From DASRIA01 sp035650255 (GTDB taxonomy: Bacteria; Actinomycetota; Thermoleophilia; Solirubrobacterales; JBBDJG01): a stretch of 64,000 bases of DNA. Made by a program: the position numbers and the translations under genes. The stretch spans positions 1-64,000 of the forward strand of contig DASRIA010000052.1 of the NCBI GenBank assembly GCA_035650255.1. Direction: 5' to 3'. This document shows positions 32,201 through 41,223 of the stretch, piece by piece (positions within the stretch are counted from its first letter, which is position 1; each line of letters begins with the position of its first letter). Under the pieces are notes generated by a model. It made no database searches. It was not told the DNA's origin and saw only the letters and a list, made by a program, of their open reading frames with translations.

Positions 32201-32752
32201 GTGCGCGCACTCGACGCAGCGGGCAACCGCTCCGCACCCAGCGACGCCGCAAGCGTGATCACGCCGGCGTCGCCGGCCGTCACGACGGTCACCTTCGCCG
32301 CGGCCGCGGACGCGCGCGTGAACGAGGGCAGCGCGACCAAGAACTACGGCACCAGCTTCCTGCGCACCGTGGGCGGCTCGAACCCCGACGAGGACACGTA
32401 TCTCCGCTTCCAGCTCTCCGGGATCGCAGGCCAGGTCACGAACGCCCGGCTCCGCCTCTACGCGGACGACGGGAGCACCGACGGCCCCGCTGTCTACGGC
32501 ACCTCCGGCTCCTGGACCGAGACCGGCTTGACCTGGTCGAACCGGCCTGCCCGGACCACCGGACCGCATGACGACAAGGGGAACATCGCCACCGGAGCGA
32601 CGGCGGAATGGAACGTGACGCCACTCGTGACCGGCAACGGCGCCGTCTCGATGACGCTCGGCACGACCTCGACCAACGGGGCCAACTTCCCGTCGCGGGA
32701 GTACGCGACTGCCGCCCGCCGCCCGCAGCTGGTGGTCACTTTTGGCGGCTGA
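29258..32752 (+). CDS. Giant secreted PQQ-type sugar dehydrogenase-like protein with PKD, FN3 and two DNRLRE domains
   Basis: The 1164-residue protein has a signal peptide to about residue 30. A six-bladed sGDH/sorbosone-dehydrogenase-like domain (about 31-475) follows, with LPSGFQETTAFSGLDQPM, GEKSGRVKVFD, GGDGAAWHFNDYGQDG and GFRNPFRITIRPGTS. A PKD domain starts near residue 477. A region near 580 (ASSRWKVGDPIAFAGHATD) occurs again in the paralogue, and DNRLRE domains begin near 754 and 1008 with an FN3 domain near 917. DNRLRE motifs read ETYLRFQLAGIGGQVVSARL and ENINW-like SWTEQGINWSNRP. A carbohydrate-binding or matrix role of the C-terminal part is likely. GGGGGG precedes ATG 29258. Confidence 0.88.
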   Translation: MNSWSTQPARRCVLIAALFVLALAVPAPAGAVTLPSGFQETTAFSGLDQPMVAEFAADGRVFVGEKSGRVKVFDSLTDSTPTVFADLRTKVHDYWDRGLEGMVLHPNFPAQPYVYVYYVHDAAIGGTAPRWGDTCPDPPGGTGDGCVVSGRVSRLTANGNVMSGSEQVLVEDWCMQYPSHAGGGMGFGADGYLYVTGGDGAAWHFNDYGQDGNPVNPCGDPPGGAGTALTPPTAEGGRLRSQDMRTTGDPAGLNGSLIRIDPATGLGVSGNPFISSADLKARRIIAYGFRNPFRITIRPGTSEAWVGDVGNARWEEIDRHANPNGPAGNYGWPCYEGANRFGSFDSLNLNICENLYAQSGAVTAPYWAYDHNAAIVSGENCPNSGNALSGLAFYPTSGGSFPAAYAGALFFADNSRNCIWALRAGSNGLPDPNQRVIFAEDASYPVDLKVGPGGDIYYVDIGTGAIRRIRATTAANAAPNAVAGATPTYGPLPLEVDFDATGSTDPNTSDTHTYAWDFDGNGTTDSTSATPTHTYNTAGTFNAQLTVRDQGGLTDTDTIAIQAGNTPPTVTIDAPAASSRWKVGDPIAFAGHATDPQQGTLAGTALTWSLVMRHCVTPSSCHSHQIEDYAGVGSGSFNAPDHEYPSHLELTVTATDAGGLTDTETMRLDPQTVQLTLASEPAGASVTFNSETAAAPLTHEVIARSRNSISATTPQTIAGQNHVFESWSDSGAASHDVTAPDADATLTAQLKPVTTVTFGPQADARVQEANPSTNYPTGYLRTDGGANPDVETYLRFQLAGIGGQVVSARLRLQNTDNATVDGPAAYGTSTSWTEQGINWSNRPARTSGPHDDKGAIAAGAVTEWDVTPLVTGNGAVGITLAQNSADGANFAAREDPASSRRPQLIVTYAPVADAGPPVAPTGLTAQATGPTEASLTWNAATDDIGVTGYEVYRGGALIATVGNVTSYADSGLSPATTYSYTVRALDAAGNRSAPSDAASVITPASPAVTTVTFAAAADARVNEGSATKNYGTSFLRTVGGSNPDEDTYLRFQLSGIAGQVTNARLRLYADDGSTDGPAVYGTSGSWTETGLTWSNRPARTTGPHDDKGNIATGATAEWNVTPLVTGNGAVSMTLGTTSTNGANFPSREYATAARRPQLVVTFGG

Positions 32753-32869
32753 ATCCGGCCTTCACCAATTCCAGTAGCGCGTTCCGGCAGTCGTGTGTAC
32801 GGTGGCTGAACTGGATTCGTCGCTCCCCCGCGGCACAAAAACGGAATTCGTAGGTCGGCTAGGAGGGCC

Positions 32870-35800
32870 ATGTTTCACGCACTCACCCCCCGCTGCTTCA
32901 CCCATGCACGCCTGAACCTCGTGAGCGTGCTCGTCGCTCTGACGGCCCTCGCCGGCCTGTTCGCCGCGCTGCCCAGCAGCGCCTCTGCCGTCATGCTCCA
33001 GCCCGGCTTCGAGGAGAACATCGCGATCGGTGACCTCAACCAGCCCATGGCGATCCAGTTCGCCCAGGACGGCCGTGTCTTCGTCGCGGAGAAGAGCGGC
33101 ATCATCAAGGTGTTCGACGGGCTCGGCGACGAGACCCCGACCGTGTTCGCCGACCTGCGCACGGAGGTCCACAACTACTGGGACCGCGGCTTCATGAGCA
33201 TGGCGCTGCACCCGAACTTCCCCGCGAGCCCGTACATGTACGTCTACTACGTGCGCGACGCCGCGATCGGCGGCACGGCGCCGCGCTGGGGCATTCCCGG
33301 CGCGACGTCGGACACCTGCCCGAACCCTCCGGGGGGGACGGTCGACGGCTGCGTCGTGAGCGGCCGCCTGTCGCGCCTCACGGCGGCGGGTAACACCATG
33401 ACCGACGAGCACGTCCTGATCGACGACTGGTGCCAGCAGTACCCGAGTCATGCCGGTGGCGGCCTGGGCTTCGGTGCCGACGGCTATCTCTACTTCTCGG
33501 GCGGTGACGGCGCAGCCTGGCACTTCAACGACTACGGGCAGGACGGCGACCCGGTGAACCCGTGTGGCGACCCGCCTGGCGGCGTCGGCGACCTGCAGAC
33601 CATCCCCACCGCGGAAGGCGGACGGTTGCGCTCGCAGGACCTGCGTACGCCCGGCGACCCTGTGGGCCTGAACGGCTCGCTGATCCGCATCGACCCGATG
33701 ACGGGTGAGGCCGCACCCGGCAACCCGCTGGCCGGCCACGCGGACGCCAACGCGCGTCGCATCGTCGGCTACGGCCTGCGCAACCCCTTCCGCCTGGCGA
33801 TCCGCCCCGGCACGAGCGACGTCTTCATGGCCGACGTCGGCGGCGGCTGGTGGGAGGAGATCGACCGCGTGAACGGCGGGGTCGACCCCGTGAAGAACTT
33901 CGGCTGGCCGTGCTACGAGGGCGGCAGGCACCACGGGGACAAGCCTGCCGGCGGTCCGCACATCGGAGCCATGTTCTCGAAGAAGCTGCCCGGCTGGGAC
34001 GCGATGAACCTGAACGTCTGCGAGAACCTCTACGCCGACGACACGGCCGCCGCGCCGTACTACGCGTACGAGCACGACATTCCCCTCACGGACGTCGACA
34101 ACTGCGACGACAACGGGAACTCCGTCTCGGGCATCGAGTTCTACCCCGCCGCGGGTTCCTTCCCGCAGTCCTTCGGCGGCTCGCTGTTCTTTGGCGACTA
34201 CTCGCGTGAATGCATCTGGGTGATGAAGAAGGGCGCCAACGGGCTGCCCGACCCGTCCCAGGTGGAGATGTTCGCCAACCTCGGGATCTATCCCGTCGAC
34301 CTGAAGGTCGGTCCGGGCGGCGACCTGTTCTTCGTCGACATCGGATTCGGCGCAATCCGCCGCATCAGCTACACGGGCGACGACAACCGCACGCCGACGG
34401 CGCGCGCCGAGGCATCGCCCGCCTACGGGCCGGCACCACTCGAGGTCGGCTTCGACGCCTCCGGCTCGACCGACCCGGACGGGGACACCCTCACCTATGA
34501 GTGGGACCTGGACGGCGATGGTGAGTTCGACGACTCGACCGAGGAGTTCCCGCGGGTGACGTTCCCGGAGGGCTCGCACGAGGTCACCCTGCGGGCGACC
34601 GACCCGAGCGGCGCAAGCCACGAGGACACGGTTCGCATCGAGTCCGGTGAGACGCCGCCGGAGGTGTCGATCGACTCGCCGACGGCAGCTCTGAAGTGGC
34701 GCGTGGGTCAGACCGTCGCCTTCTCCGGCTCGGCCACGGACGAGCAGGACGGCGCGCTGCCGGCCTCCGCCCTGAGCTGGAAGCTGATCCTCAACCACTG
34801 CATCAGGGCCGACGCCTGCCACGCACACCCCGTGCAGGACTTCGAGGACACGGCGAGCGGCGAGTTCGTCGGGCCCGACCACGGCTTCCCGTCGCACCTG
34901 TTGCTCGAGGTGACGGCCACCGACTCGCGCGGCCTGACGGACAAGAAGACCGTGCGGCTCGACCCCGAGACCGTGAACCTGACGCTCGAGTCGAACCCGC
35001 CGGGATTGACGCTGAACATCGACGAGAAGTCCGGCCCTGCGCCGATTGCATACGAGGCGATCGTCGGGCAAACGACGACTATCTCGGCGGAATCGCCGCA
35101 GGTCGTGGGCGAGACGTCCTACGGGTTCGGCTCGTGGTCGGACGACAAGGGCGAAAGCCACGAGATCACGGCCGGCACCACGGACACCACGTACACCGCG
35201 AACTTCGAGGCGCTGACGAAGATGACCTTCGACGCGGTCGCGGACGCACGTATCGATCAGGCGAACCCGAGCACGAACTTCGGAGGCCTGAACAAGCTTC
35301 GCGTGGACGGCGGCGCCGATCCCCACATCCACAGCTATCTGAAGTTCAACGTCACGGGAGTCACCGGTCCGGTGGTGAGCGCGAGGCTCAAGCTCTCATC
35401 CACGACCGGCTCCATCGACGGACCCACGCTGCGCTCCACGAGCAACGCATGGACCGAGGGCACGATCAACTGGTCGAACCGTCCGGGCGGCTCCGGCTCC
35501 GTGATCGACGATCGCGCACTGATCGGCGACAACGTGCCGGTCGAGTACAACGTCAAGCCGCACGTGCCCGACAACGGGACGTTCAGCTTCGTCCTGGAGC
35601 CGGCGTCGAGCGACGGCCTGGACTTCGCTTCCCGCGAGTGGGGCGAGATCGCCAGGCGCCCGCACCTCGAGCTGCTGGTGCTTGGTGCCGACCACGAGGC
35701 GCCGACCGCGCCTACCGGCGTCGAGGCCGAGGCTGTCGATGCCCGGCGTGTCGACCTCTCGTGGACACCTGCAACCGACAACCGCGGTGTGACCAACTAC

Positions 35801-37216
35801 GAGATCTACCGCGACGGCAACCTGCTGGCGACGACCGGCAACGTGTCGAGCTTCTCTGACACGACTGTCGCTCCGCAGACGAGCTACGAGTACACGATCA
35901 AGGCGCTTGACGCCGCCGTGAACCGCTCCGACGCGAGCAACGCGGCCAGCGTGACGACGCCTCCGGCGCCGCTCACGACGCTCACGTTCACGCCTGTCGC
36001 GGACACGCGCGTCGAGGACGGCAGCCCGTCTGCCAACTTCGGCTCGTCGGTGAAGCTCCAGTCCGGCGGCGGCGTGCCGAAGCGCGAGAGCTACCTCCGC
36101 TTCAACCTGGCCGGCGTCACCGGCCCGGTCGTCGAGGCCCAGCTGCGCCTGCAGTCCACCACGGACGGGACCAAGAACGGGCCCGCACTGCACGGAGCCG
36201 GTGGCGGCTGGAACGAGACGGAGCTGGCGTGGTCGAACCGGCCCAGCCACGACCCGACGGCGGCGCACGACTACGGCGCCATCCCGAAGGGCACGGTCGC
36301 GATGTACGACGCCGACTCGCTGGTGAACGGGAACGGCCTGGTCAACATGGCGTTGATCTCGGACTACAACGACAGCGTCGACTTCGGCTCGCGAGAGCAC
36401 ACCGACGTGAACTCCCGCCCGCAGCTGATCGTGACGTTCGACTCGTCCGTGAATGACGCCGAGGCCCCGACTGCCCCGGACACTCTCACGGCCGAGGCTC
36501 CGAGCCACACGCGCGTCAACCTCGCGTGGGGCGCGGCGACCGACAACCTGGGCGTGACCGGCTACGAGATCTCGCGTAACGGCAACCCGATCGCGACGGT
36601 CGGCAACGTGACCAGCTACGCGGACACCACCGTGAGCCCGCTCACGCACTACGACTACTCCGTGAAGGCGATCGACGCCGCGGGCAACCGCTCGATCGCG
36701 GGCAACACGGCAGGCGTGGACACGCTGGCGCCGCCCGCCTCCACGACCGCGACGTTCCACGTCACGGCGGACGCGCGCGTCGAGGAGGGCGCTCCCGACA
36801 CGAACTTCGGGACGTCGAGCAAGCTGCGTGCGACGAACGCACCTCCGAAGCAGGAGACCTACCTGAAGTTCGACCTCACGGGAATCTCGGGCACGGTGCA
36901 GTCGGCGAAACTCAAGGTCTACGACTCCAACGACGCGACCAACAACGGTCCGGCCGTCTACCAGGCGGGCAACTCGTGGACCGAGACCGGAATCACGTGG
37001 AACAACCGCTCCGCACGAATTGGCGGCCCGTCCGACAACAAGGTCGCGATCGCCAAGGAGACGTGGGTCGAGTACGACGTGATCCCGTTCGTCCTCGGCA
37101 ACGGCGAGCTCACGCTTGTGCTGGCCGGCGACTCCACGGACGGCGCGAACTTCGCGTCCAAGGAGTTCGACGACCCGAGCAAGCGGGCGCAGCTGGAGGT
37201 GACCTATGGCAGCTAG
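32870..37216 (+). CDS. Giant secreted PQQ-type sugar dehydrogenase-like paralogue with three DNRLRE and two FN3 domains
   Basis: The 1448-residue protein is a tandem paralogue of the preceding gene. It has a signal peptide to about residue 40 and a dehydrogenase domain from 41 to about 505 (GGDGAAWHFNDYGQDG; GLRNPFRLAIRPGTSDVFMA). A PKD domain starts near 506, and DNRLRE domains start near 782, 1035 and 1292. FN3 domains start near 942 and 1197. Compared with its neighbour it has one more FN3-DNRLRE unit, consistent with unit duplication. It may act on sugars in the extracellular matrix, and the C-terminal domains may bind polysaccharide. GGAGG lies five bases upstream of ATG 32870. Its stop overlaps the convergent GNAT gene by CTAG. 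Confidence 0.88.
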   Translation: MFHALTPRCFTHARLNLVSVLVALTALAGLFAALPSSASAVMLQPGFEENIAIGDLNQPMAIQFAQDGRVFVAEKSGIIKVFDGLGDETPTVFADLRTEVHNYWDRGFMSMALHPNFPASPYMYVYYVRDAAIGGTAPRWGIPGATSDTCPNPPGGTVDGCVVSGRLSRLTAAGNTMTDEHVLIDDWCQQYPSHAGGGLGFGADGYLYFSGGDGAAWHFNDYGQDGDPVNPCGDPPGGVGDLQTIPTAEGGRLRSQDLRTPGDPVGLNGSLIRIDPMTGEAAPGNPLAGHADANARRIVGYGLRNPFRLAIRPGTSDVFMADVGGGWWEEIDRVNGGVDPVKNFGWPCYEGGRHHGDKPAGGPHIGAMFSKKLPGWDAMNLNVCENLYADDTAAAPYYAYEHDIPLTDVDNCDDNGNSVSGIEFYPAAGSFPQSFGGSLFFGDYSRECIWVMKKGANGLPDPSQVEMFANLGIYPVDLKVGPGGDLFFVDIGFGAIRRISYTGDDNRTPTARAEASPAYGPAPLEVGFDASGSTDPDGDTLTYEWDLDGDGEFDDSTEEFPRVTFPEGSHEVTLRATDPSGASHEDTVRIESGETPPEVSIDSPTAALKWRVGQTVAFSGSATDEQDGALPASALSWKLILNHCIRADACHAHPVQDFEDTASGEFVGPDHGFPSHLLLEVTATDSRGLTDKKTVRLDPETVNLTLESNPPGLTLNIDEKSGPAPIAYEAIVGQTTTISAESPQVVGETSYGFGSWSDDKGESHEITAGTTDTTYTANFEALTKMTFDAVADARIDQANPSTNFGGLNKLRVDGGADPHIHSYLKFNVTGVTGPVVSARLKLSSTTGSIDGPTLRSTSNAWTEGTINWSNRPGGSGSVIDDRALIGDNVPVEYNVKPHVPDNGTFSFVLEPASSDGLDFASREWGEIARRPHLELLVLGADHEAPTAPTGVEAEAVDARRVDLSWTPATDNRGVTNYEIYRDGNLLATTGNVSSFSDTTVAPQTSYEYTIKALDAAVNRSDASNAASVTTPPAPLTTLTFTPVADTRVEDGSPSANFGSSVKLQSGGGVPKRESYLRFNLAGVTGPVVEAQLRLQSTTDGTKNGPALHGAGGGWNETELAWSNRPSHDPTAAHDYGAIPKGTVAMYDADSLVNGNGLVNMALISDYNDSVDFGSREHTDVNSRPQLIVTFDSSVNDAEAPTAPDTLTAEAPSHTRVNLAWGAATDNLGVTGYEISRNGNPIATVGNVTSYADTTVSPLTHYDYSVKAIDAAGNRSIAGNTAGVDTLAPPASTTATFHVTADARVEEGAPDTNFGTSSKLRATNAPPKQETYLKFDLTGISGTVQSAKLKVYDSNDATNNGPAVYQAGNSWTETGITWNNRSARIGGPSDNKVAIAKETWVEYDVIPFVLGNGELTLVLAGDSTDGANFASKEFDDPSKRAQLEVTYGS

Positions 37217-37707
37217 AGGTCTCCTTCGACGTCGATCACGCTGGACACGCCGCCCCTGAGGCGGAAGCCGCCCAGCTTCTCCAGCAGGCCCTGCATCTCG
37301 TGGTTCTCCGCCAGCAGTGAGGCGGTGAAGCGCCTGACGCCCTCCTGCCGGGCTCGATTCGACAGCTCCTTGACGAGCGCGGTGCCGACGCCGCGGTGCT
37401 GCCAGTCGTCGACCACCGTGATCGCGAACTCGGCCGACGACGGGTCGGTCGTGGAGCGCACGTAGCGCGCCACGCCGACGGGCTCCGCGGTCGCAGCGTC
37501 GAACGCGATCAGGGCCTCGTGGTCGTGGTGATCGACCTCGGTCAGGTAGATGAGGTCCATCGGGCGCAGCTCGCTGACCGGCGAGAGGAAGCGCTGGTAG
37601 ACGGAGTCCTGGCTGAGCCGCGCGAAGCCGCTCTGCAGCGCGGGCTTGTCGTCGGGTTGAATCGGCCGCACGCGGATGCGCGCGCCGTCGGGCAGCTCGA
37701 TCTCCAA
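37213..37707 (-). CDS. GNAT-family acetyltransferase
   Basis: The 164-residue protein has a GNAT fold. The acetyl-CoA pyrophosphate loop reads WQHRGVGTALVKEL, and strand 4 is AEFAITVVDD. The start is TTG 37707 (MEIELPDGARIRVRPIQPDD), 6 bp after the stop of the acyltransferase gene on the same strand, so the two are probably in one operon. The acceptor is unknown; such single-domain GNAT proteins often acetylate small amines or proteins. Confidence 0.9.
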   Translation of the reverse strand: MEIELPDGARIRVRPIQPDDKPALQSGFARLSQDSVYQRFLSPVSELRPMDLIYLTEVDHHDHEALIAFDAATAEPVGVARYVRSTTDPSSAEFAITVVDDWQHRGVGTALVKELSNRARQEGVRRFTASLLAENHEMQGLLEKLGGFRLRGGVSSVIDVEGDL

Positions 37708-37713
37708 GAAACG

Positions 37714-39126
37714 CTATGTAACCAGCGCCGGGACCGGCCGGTCCGCCCGCTGGAGCAGCTCGTCCAGTGAGCGCTCGACGGCGCCCGCCAGCTGGTCGGC
37801 GTCCGGGACCGTCTTCCTGTCCGCGTAGATGCCGAAGAAGCCCCGCTCGGCGACCGTGGTGAAGCCGATGGAGACGGCGTGCCGGTCCGCAAGCGGAACC
37901 ACCGGGTACGCCTCCTCCAGCGGGCACCCCGCCATCCAGAGCGGCTGGCGCGGGCCCGGGATGTTCGACACGGTGAGGTTGTAGGCCCACGCGCTCGCGA
38001 CCGCATGGGAGACGGCGTGCTGTACGGGGTGCGGGACGAACGAGACCGCGTCCAGCGCCTGTTCGGCTCCCCGCGGCTCGCCTGCCTCCTTGCGCTTCGT
38101 CATGGCGAGGCGCACCTCCTCGAGGCGGCGCAGCGGCGAGGGCTCGTCGCACGGCAGCTCCACGAACACGAACGAGATGCGGTTCCCGAGGTCGGCTGCG
38201 GCGCCGTCACGCAGGCTGACCGGCACCATCGCCTTGAGGCGCGCCGGCGTCTCTCCCCGCCCGCGCAGGTAGGAACGCACGCCGCCCGCGGCCACGGCCA
38301 GCACGACGTCGTTCACCGTGGTGCCGAATCGCCGCTTCACGCGCCGCAGGTCCTCCAGTGGGCGCGACACGGTGGCGAGCGTCCGCAGCGGTGAGATCGG
38401 CTCGTTGAATGTGCCGTGCGGAGTGGAGGGGGACAGCGTGTGGAACAGCGCCCGCCCGGCGCGCGCGGCCTCCCCGGCCAGGCCGAACACCCTCCCCGGC
38501 GACCGGATCACCTGCTTCGGGATCTCCAGGATGCGCAGCTGGTCGCGCACCCTGTCCTCCACGCCCCGGACGAGGAGGTCCCGGCGGCTCGGCTCGGCAG
38601 GGGGGTCCCAGGGCCCGGCAGGCTCCGTCGCGGGCGCATCCGCTGTCACGTCGCAGAAGAGGCTTGCCAGCTCGACCGCCGCGATGCCGTCGACCATGCA
38701 GTGGTGCGCCTTGCCGACCACGCCGATCCGCCCGTCGGCGAGCCGGTCCGTGATCCAGACCTCCCACAGCGGGCGGTCACGCTCCAGCGGCGACGAGTAG
38801 ACGTGCTCGACGAGGCGCCCGATCTCGCGCGCCGACGAGCGCCGCACGTGGTTCCGGATGTCGAACGCCGGATCGTCGACCCACTCCGGGTCGTTCAGGC
38901 CGAACGGGACCCAGGCCAGCTTCTGGCGGTAGCGGGGCGCGAACGGCACGCGACCCTCGATGCGCCGCCGCAGGTCCGTGAACCTGGGGGGCTGGGAGCC
39001 TGCGGGCGGCCGGAAGAGCGCCACCCATCCGACGTGCATGTGAGCCGTCGGCGACTCGACTTCGAGGAACGCCGCATCGAGCGGCGTGAGTCGCATGCTG
39101 CGGCCGTTCGGACTCGCCGATGGCAT
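37714..39126 (-). CDS. WS/DGAT-type acyltransferase (2 of 3)
   Basis: The 470-residue protein has the active site in KAHHCMVDGIAAVELASL (His141, His142, Asp146, Gly147). It opens with MRLTPLDAAFLEVESPTAHM, and the C-terminal part carries NLTVSNIPGPRQPLWMAG. It differs more from the other two acyltransferases than they do from each other. A purine-rich GGAGGGAG sits upstream of ATG 39126. It is co-directional with the GNAT gene and with nicotinate phosphoribosyltransferase upstream. The substrate alcohol cannot be predicted. Confidence 0.9.
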   Translation of the reverse strand: MPSASPNGRSMRLTPLDAAFLEVESPTAHMHVGWVALFRPPAGSQPPRFTDLRRRIEGRVPFAPRYRQKLAWVPFGLNDPEWVDDPAFDIRNHVRRSSAREIGRLVEHVYSSPLERDRPLWEVWITDRLADGRIGVVGKAHHCMVDGIAAVELASLFCDVTADAPATEPAGPWDPPAEPSRRDLLVRGVEDRVRDQLRILEIPKQVIRSPGRVFGLAGEAARAGRALFHTLSPSTPHGTFNEPISPLRTLATVSRPLEDLRRVKRRFGTTVNDVVLAVAAGGVRSYLRGRGETPARLKAMVPVSLRDGAAADLGNRISFVFVELPCDEPSPLRRLEEVRLAMTKRKEAGEPRGAEQALDAVSFVPHPVQHAVSHAVASAWAYNLTVSNIPGPRQPLWMAGCPLEEAYPVVPLADRHAVSIGFTTVAERGFFGIYADRKTVPDADQLAGAVERSLDELLQRADRPVPALVT

Positions 39127-39239
39127 CTCTCAACTCCCTCCGGGTCGGGAAACAACCGCTGCATCGCATGGTCCCACCAGCAACCCCGCGACGCACCGCT
39201 TGGGGTGGCATTACCTCGCAACGTCCGCGTGAAACTTGC

Positions 39240-40634
39240 TTATCCGTCCACCTTCGGCGGGTTCGCCAGAGACCGCAGGGCCGGGGACCGGTCGACGGGA
39301 TAGCTGTCGGGCCGCTCGGCCTCCCCGCCCAGCTTGCGCAACCCGGCCGGGAGCGCCTCCAGCTCGCTCAGCGCGCGGGCGCGCATCGCGGCCAGCTCCT
39401 CCCGGAAGACGCGCCGGCCGCCGCGCATCACGGGCACCAGCAGCGGCGTGCCCTCGACATCCTCGTCCGCCGCCGCGATCACGTCGCCGCACATCTGCGT
39501 CCCGGACCAGCGCCGGAAGACCTGTTTCGCCCCGGGGATCGTGGCCTTGTCCGGGGATGCCTTCAGCGTGCCGCGCCACACCCCGCCCGCGGCGCGGTCC
39601 GCGACCAGCTTGTAGACGCCGCCCACCGCCGGGGCGTCGCGGCTCGTGCCGAGGTCCGTGCCGACGCCCCAGCGGTCGATCGGCGCCCCGCTCGACACGA
39701 GCTCCTCGATCCGGCGTTCCTCGAGGTCTCCGCTCGCGGTGATCCGCGCATCCGGCAGGCCCGCTTCGTCGAGCAGGCGGCGGGCTCCCCGCGACAGCTC
39801 CAGCAGGTCGCCCGAGTCGATTCGCACGCCGTGCAGCGGAACCCCGGCGGAGCGCGCGGCCTCGATCGCGTGCCGGACGCCCGCGAGCGTGTCGTAGGTG
39901 TCCACGAGCATCACGGTGTTGTGGGGCATGTCCTGCATGAAGGCCACGAACGCGTCCCGCTCGTGCTCGAAGGACATCACGTAGGAGTGCGCCATCGTGC
40001 CGACCGGCGCGAGGCCGTAGCGCATCGCGGCCGCCACGTTCGAGGTGCCGCCGGCGCCCGCGATCGCAGCGGCGCGCGCTGCCTTCACCGCGGCGTCCAC
40101 TCCGTGGGCGCGGCGCGGAGAGAAGTCGATCAGGCGCCCGTCACGGTCCGGCGTCCCGGCTCCGATGGCGAGCACCAGGCGGGCGGCCTTGGTCGCGATC
40201 GCCGTCTGGAAGTTCACCTGGTTGAGCAGCAGTGTCTCCAGCAGCTGGCCCTCGATGCGGGGCGCAGTCACGCGCAGCAGCGGCTCGTTCGCGAACACGA
40301 CCGTGCCCTCCGGGACCGCGTCCACGTCCCCCGTGAACCGCAGCTCCGCGAGCGCGTCCAGGAAGGGCCGCTCGAAGCCGAGCCCCTCCAGGTACTCCAG
40401 CTCCGGCGCTCCGAATCGCATGGCTTCGACGAGCGCCAGCGCCGGACCGATGCCGGCCGCCAGCAGCCATTTGCGCTGCGGCGGGAGGTGGCGGACGAAC
40501 AGCTCGAAGATCGCCGTCTGGTTCATGCCGCGGCGGTGATAGCTCGCCGCCATCGCGAGCTCGTACTGGTCGATCAGCAGCGAGGTCTGGGCGGGGGAGA
40601 GGAGCCCGGGGTCGTTCGGATCGGGCGGCGCCAT
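39240..40634 (-). CDS. pncB: Nicotinate phosphoribosyltransferase
   Basis: The 464-residue protein matches nicotinate phosphoribosyltransferase of the NAD salvage pathway, which forms NaMN from nicotinate and PRPP with ATP. Visible features are LLIDQYELAMAASYHRRGMN near the N-terminus, FSPRRAHGVDAAVKAARAAA with the conserved RRxHG-like region, VRIDSGDLLELSRGARRLLD and GVGTDLGTSRDAPAVGGVYK. The DSGD and GTDLxTS-like motifs bind the phosphate of PRPP. Length is as expected. No close operon partner for NAD metabolism is present. Confidence 0.93.
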   Translation of the reverse strand: MAPPDPNDPGLLSPAQTSLLIDQYELAMAASYHRRGMNQTAIFELFVRHLPPQRKWLLAAGIGPALALVEAMRFGAPELEYLEGLGFERPFLDALAELRFTGDVDAVPEGTVVFANEPLLRVTAPRIEGQLLETLLLNQVNFQTAIATKAARLVLAIGAGTPDRDGRLIDFSPRRAHGVDAAVKAARAAAIAGAGGTSNVAAAMRYGLAPVGTMAHSYVMSFEHERDAFVAFMQDMPHNTVMLVDTYDTLAGVRHAIEAARSAGVPLHGVRIDSGDLLELSRGARRLLDEAGLPDARITASGDLEERRIEELVSSGAPIDRWGVGTDLGTSRDAPAVGGVYKLVADRAAGGVWRGTLKASPDKATIPGAKQVFRRWSGTQMCGDVIAAADEDVEGTPLLVPVMRGGRRVFREELAAMRARALSELEALPAGLRKLGGEAERPDSYPVDRSPALRSLANPPKVDG

Positions 40635-40653
40635 CCGGCGCCAACATAGCGGC

Positions 40654-40857
40654 CTATCTGGCGGGCCGGTGGGTTCCCTTCACGAGGGAAGCCGCGTGCT
40701 GCCGCAGCCGCTCGAGGTCCGCGGTGATCTGGCCCAGTGCCGAGCGCGCGCTGCGAAAGCCCTCGGACACGTCGATCCGCGCCTCGCGGGCGGCCGCGGG
40801 CGGTGGGACGGCGCCGTTCACCTTCTCGGCCGGCCCGGCTGTCTGTCGTTCGGCCAT
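40654..40857 (-). CDS. Small conserved-looking helical protein, unknown
   Basis: The frame encodes 67 residues, with an Ala/Pro-rich start and a C-terminal helix RSALGQITADLERLRQHAA. A GAGGTG site just precedes ATG 40857. Function is unknown. It lies upstream of pncB on the same strand and has a second short gene 27 bp further upstream, so the two may form a pair of small helical proteins. Confidence 0.5.
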   Translation of the reverse strand: MAERQTAGPAEKVNGAVPPPAAAREARIDVSEGFRSARSALGQITADLERLRQHAASLVKGTHRPAR

Positions 40858-40884
40858 CACCTCTGCTCCCCGGGCACGATACTT

Positions 40885-41088
40885 CTATGCGGCGCCGCCG
40901 TGCGTTCCGTGGCGTAGACGGGCGATCTCCTGCTCGAGCTCGCGCACGCGGCGGCGCAGGCTCGCCGGCGAGCTGTCGATCCCGCGCATCGAGCCGCGGG
41001 CCTGGCGCAGCAACTCGATCACGCGGCGCTGCTCATCGCGCAGACCCAGCGGACCTGTGCCCCGCAATTCTCGCCCTGACCCCTTCAT
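40885..41088 (-). CDS. Small coiled-coil protein, unknown
   Basis: The 67-residue frame starts at ATG 41088 with a strong GGAGGAG about six bases upstream. It encodes a predicted coiled coil (LRRRVRELEQEIARLRH) after a mid-segment EQRRVIELLRQARGSM. No family was recognised. It sits on the same strand and close to the 67-residue helical gene downstream, and divergent from the universal stress gene at 41224. Confidence 0.6.
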   Translation of the reverse strand: MKGSGRELRGTGPLGLRDEQRRVIELLRQARGSMRGIDSSPASLRRRVRELEQEIARLRHGTHGGAA

Positions 41089-41223
41089 CTGACTCCTCCG
41101 ACGCTTGCGGGGCAAAGCTATTGCCCCGATCCGGGCACGGCATCCGTGGCCACCGCCGTTGCTGCTCGGTACTTCCCACGGATCTTGGTGCGCCGTGCGG
41201 CGCGGCCTGAAAAGCTTCCGCGC

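Noticed and set aside
32762..35332. Long minus-strand frame opposite the second PQQ-type gene
   Set aside because: Same reason: antisense shadow with Arg/Val-rich composition and no conserved domain.
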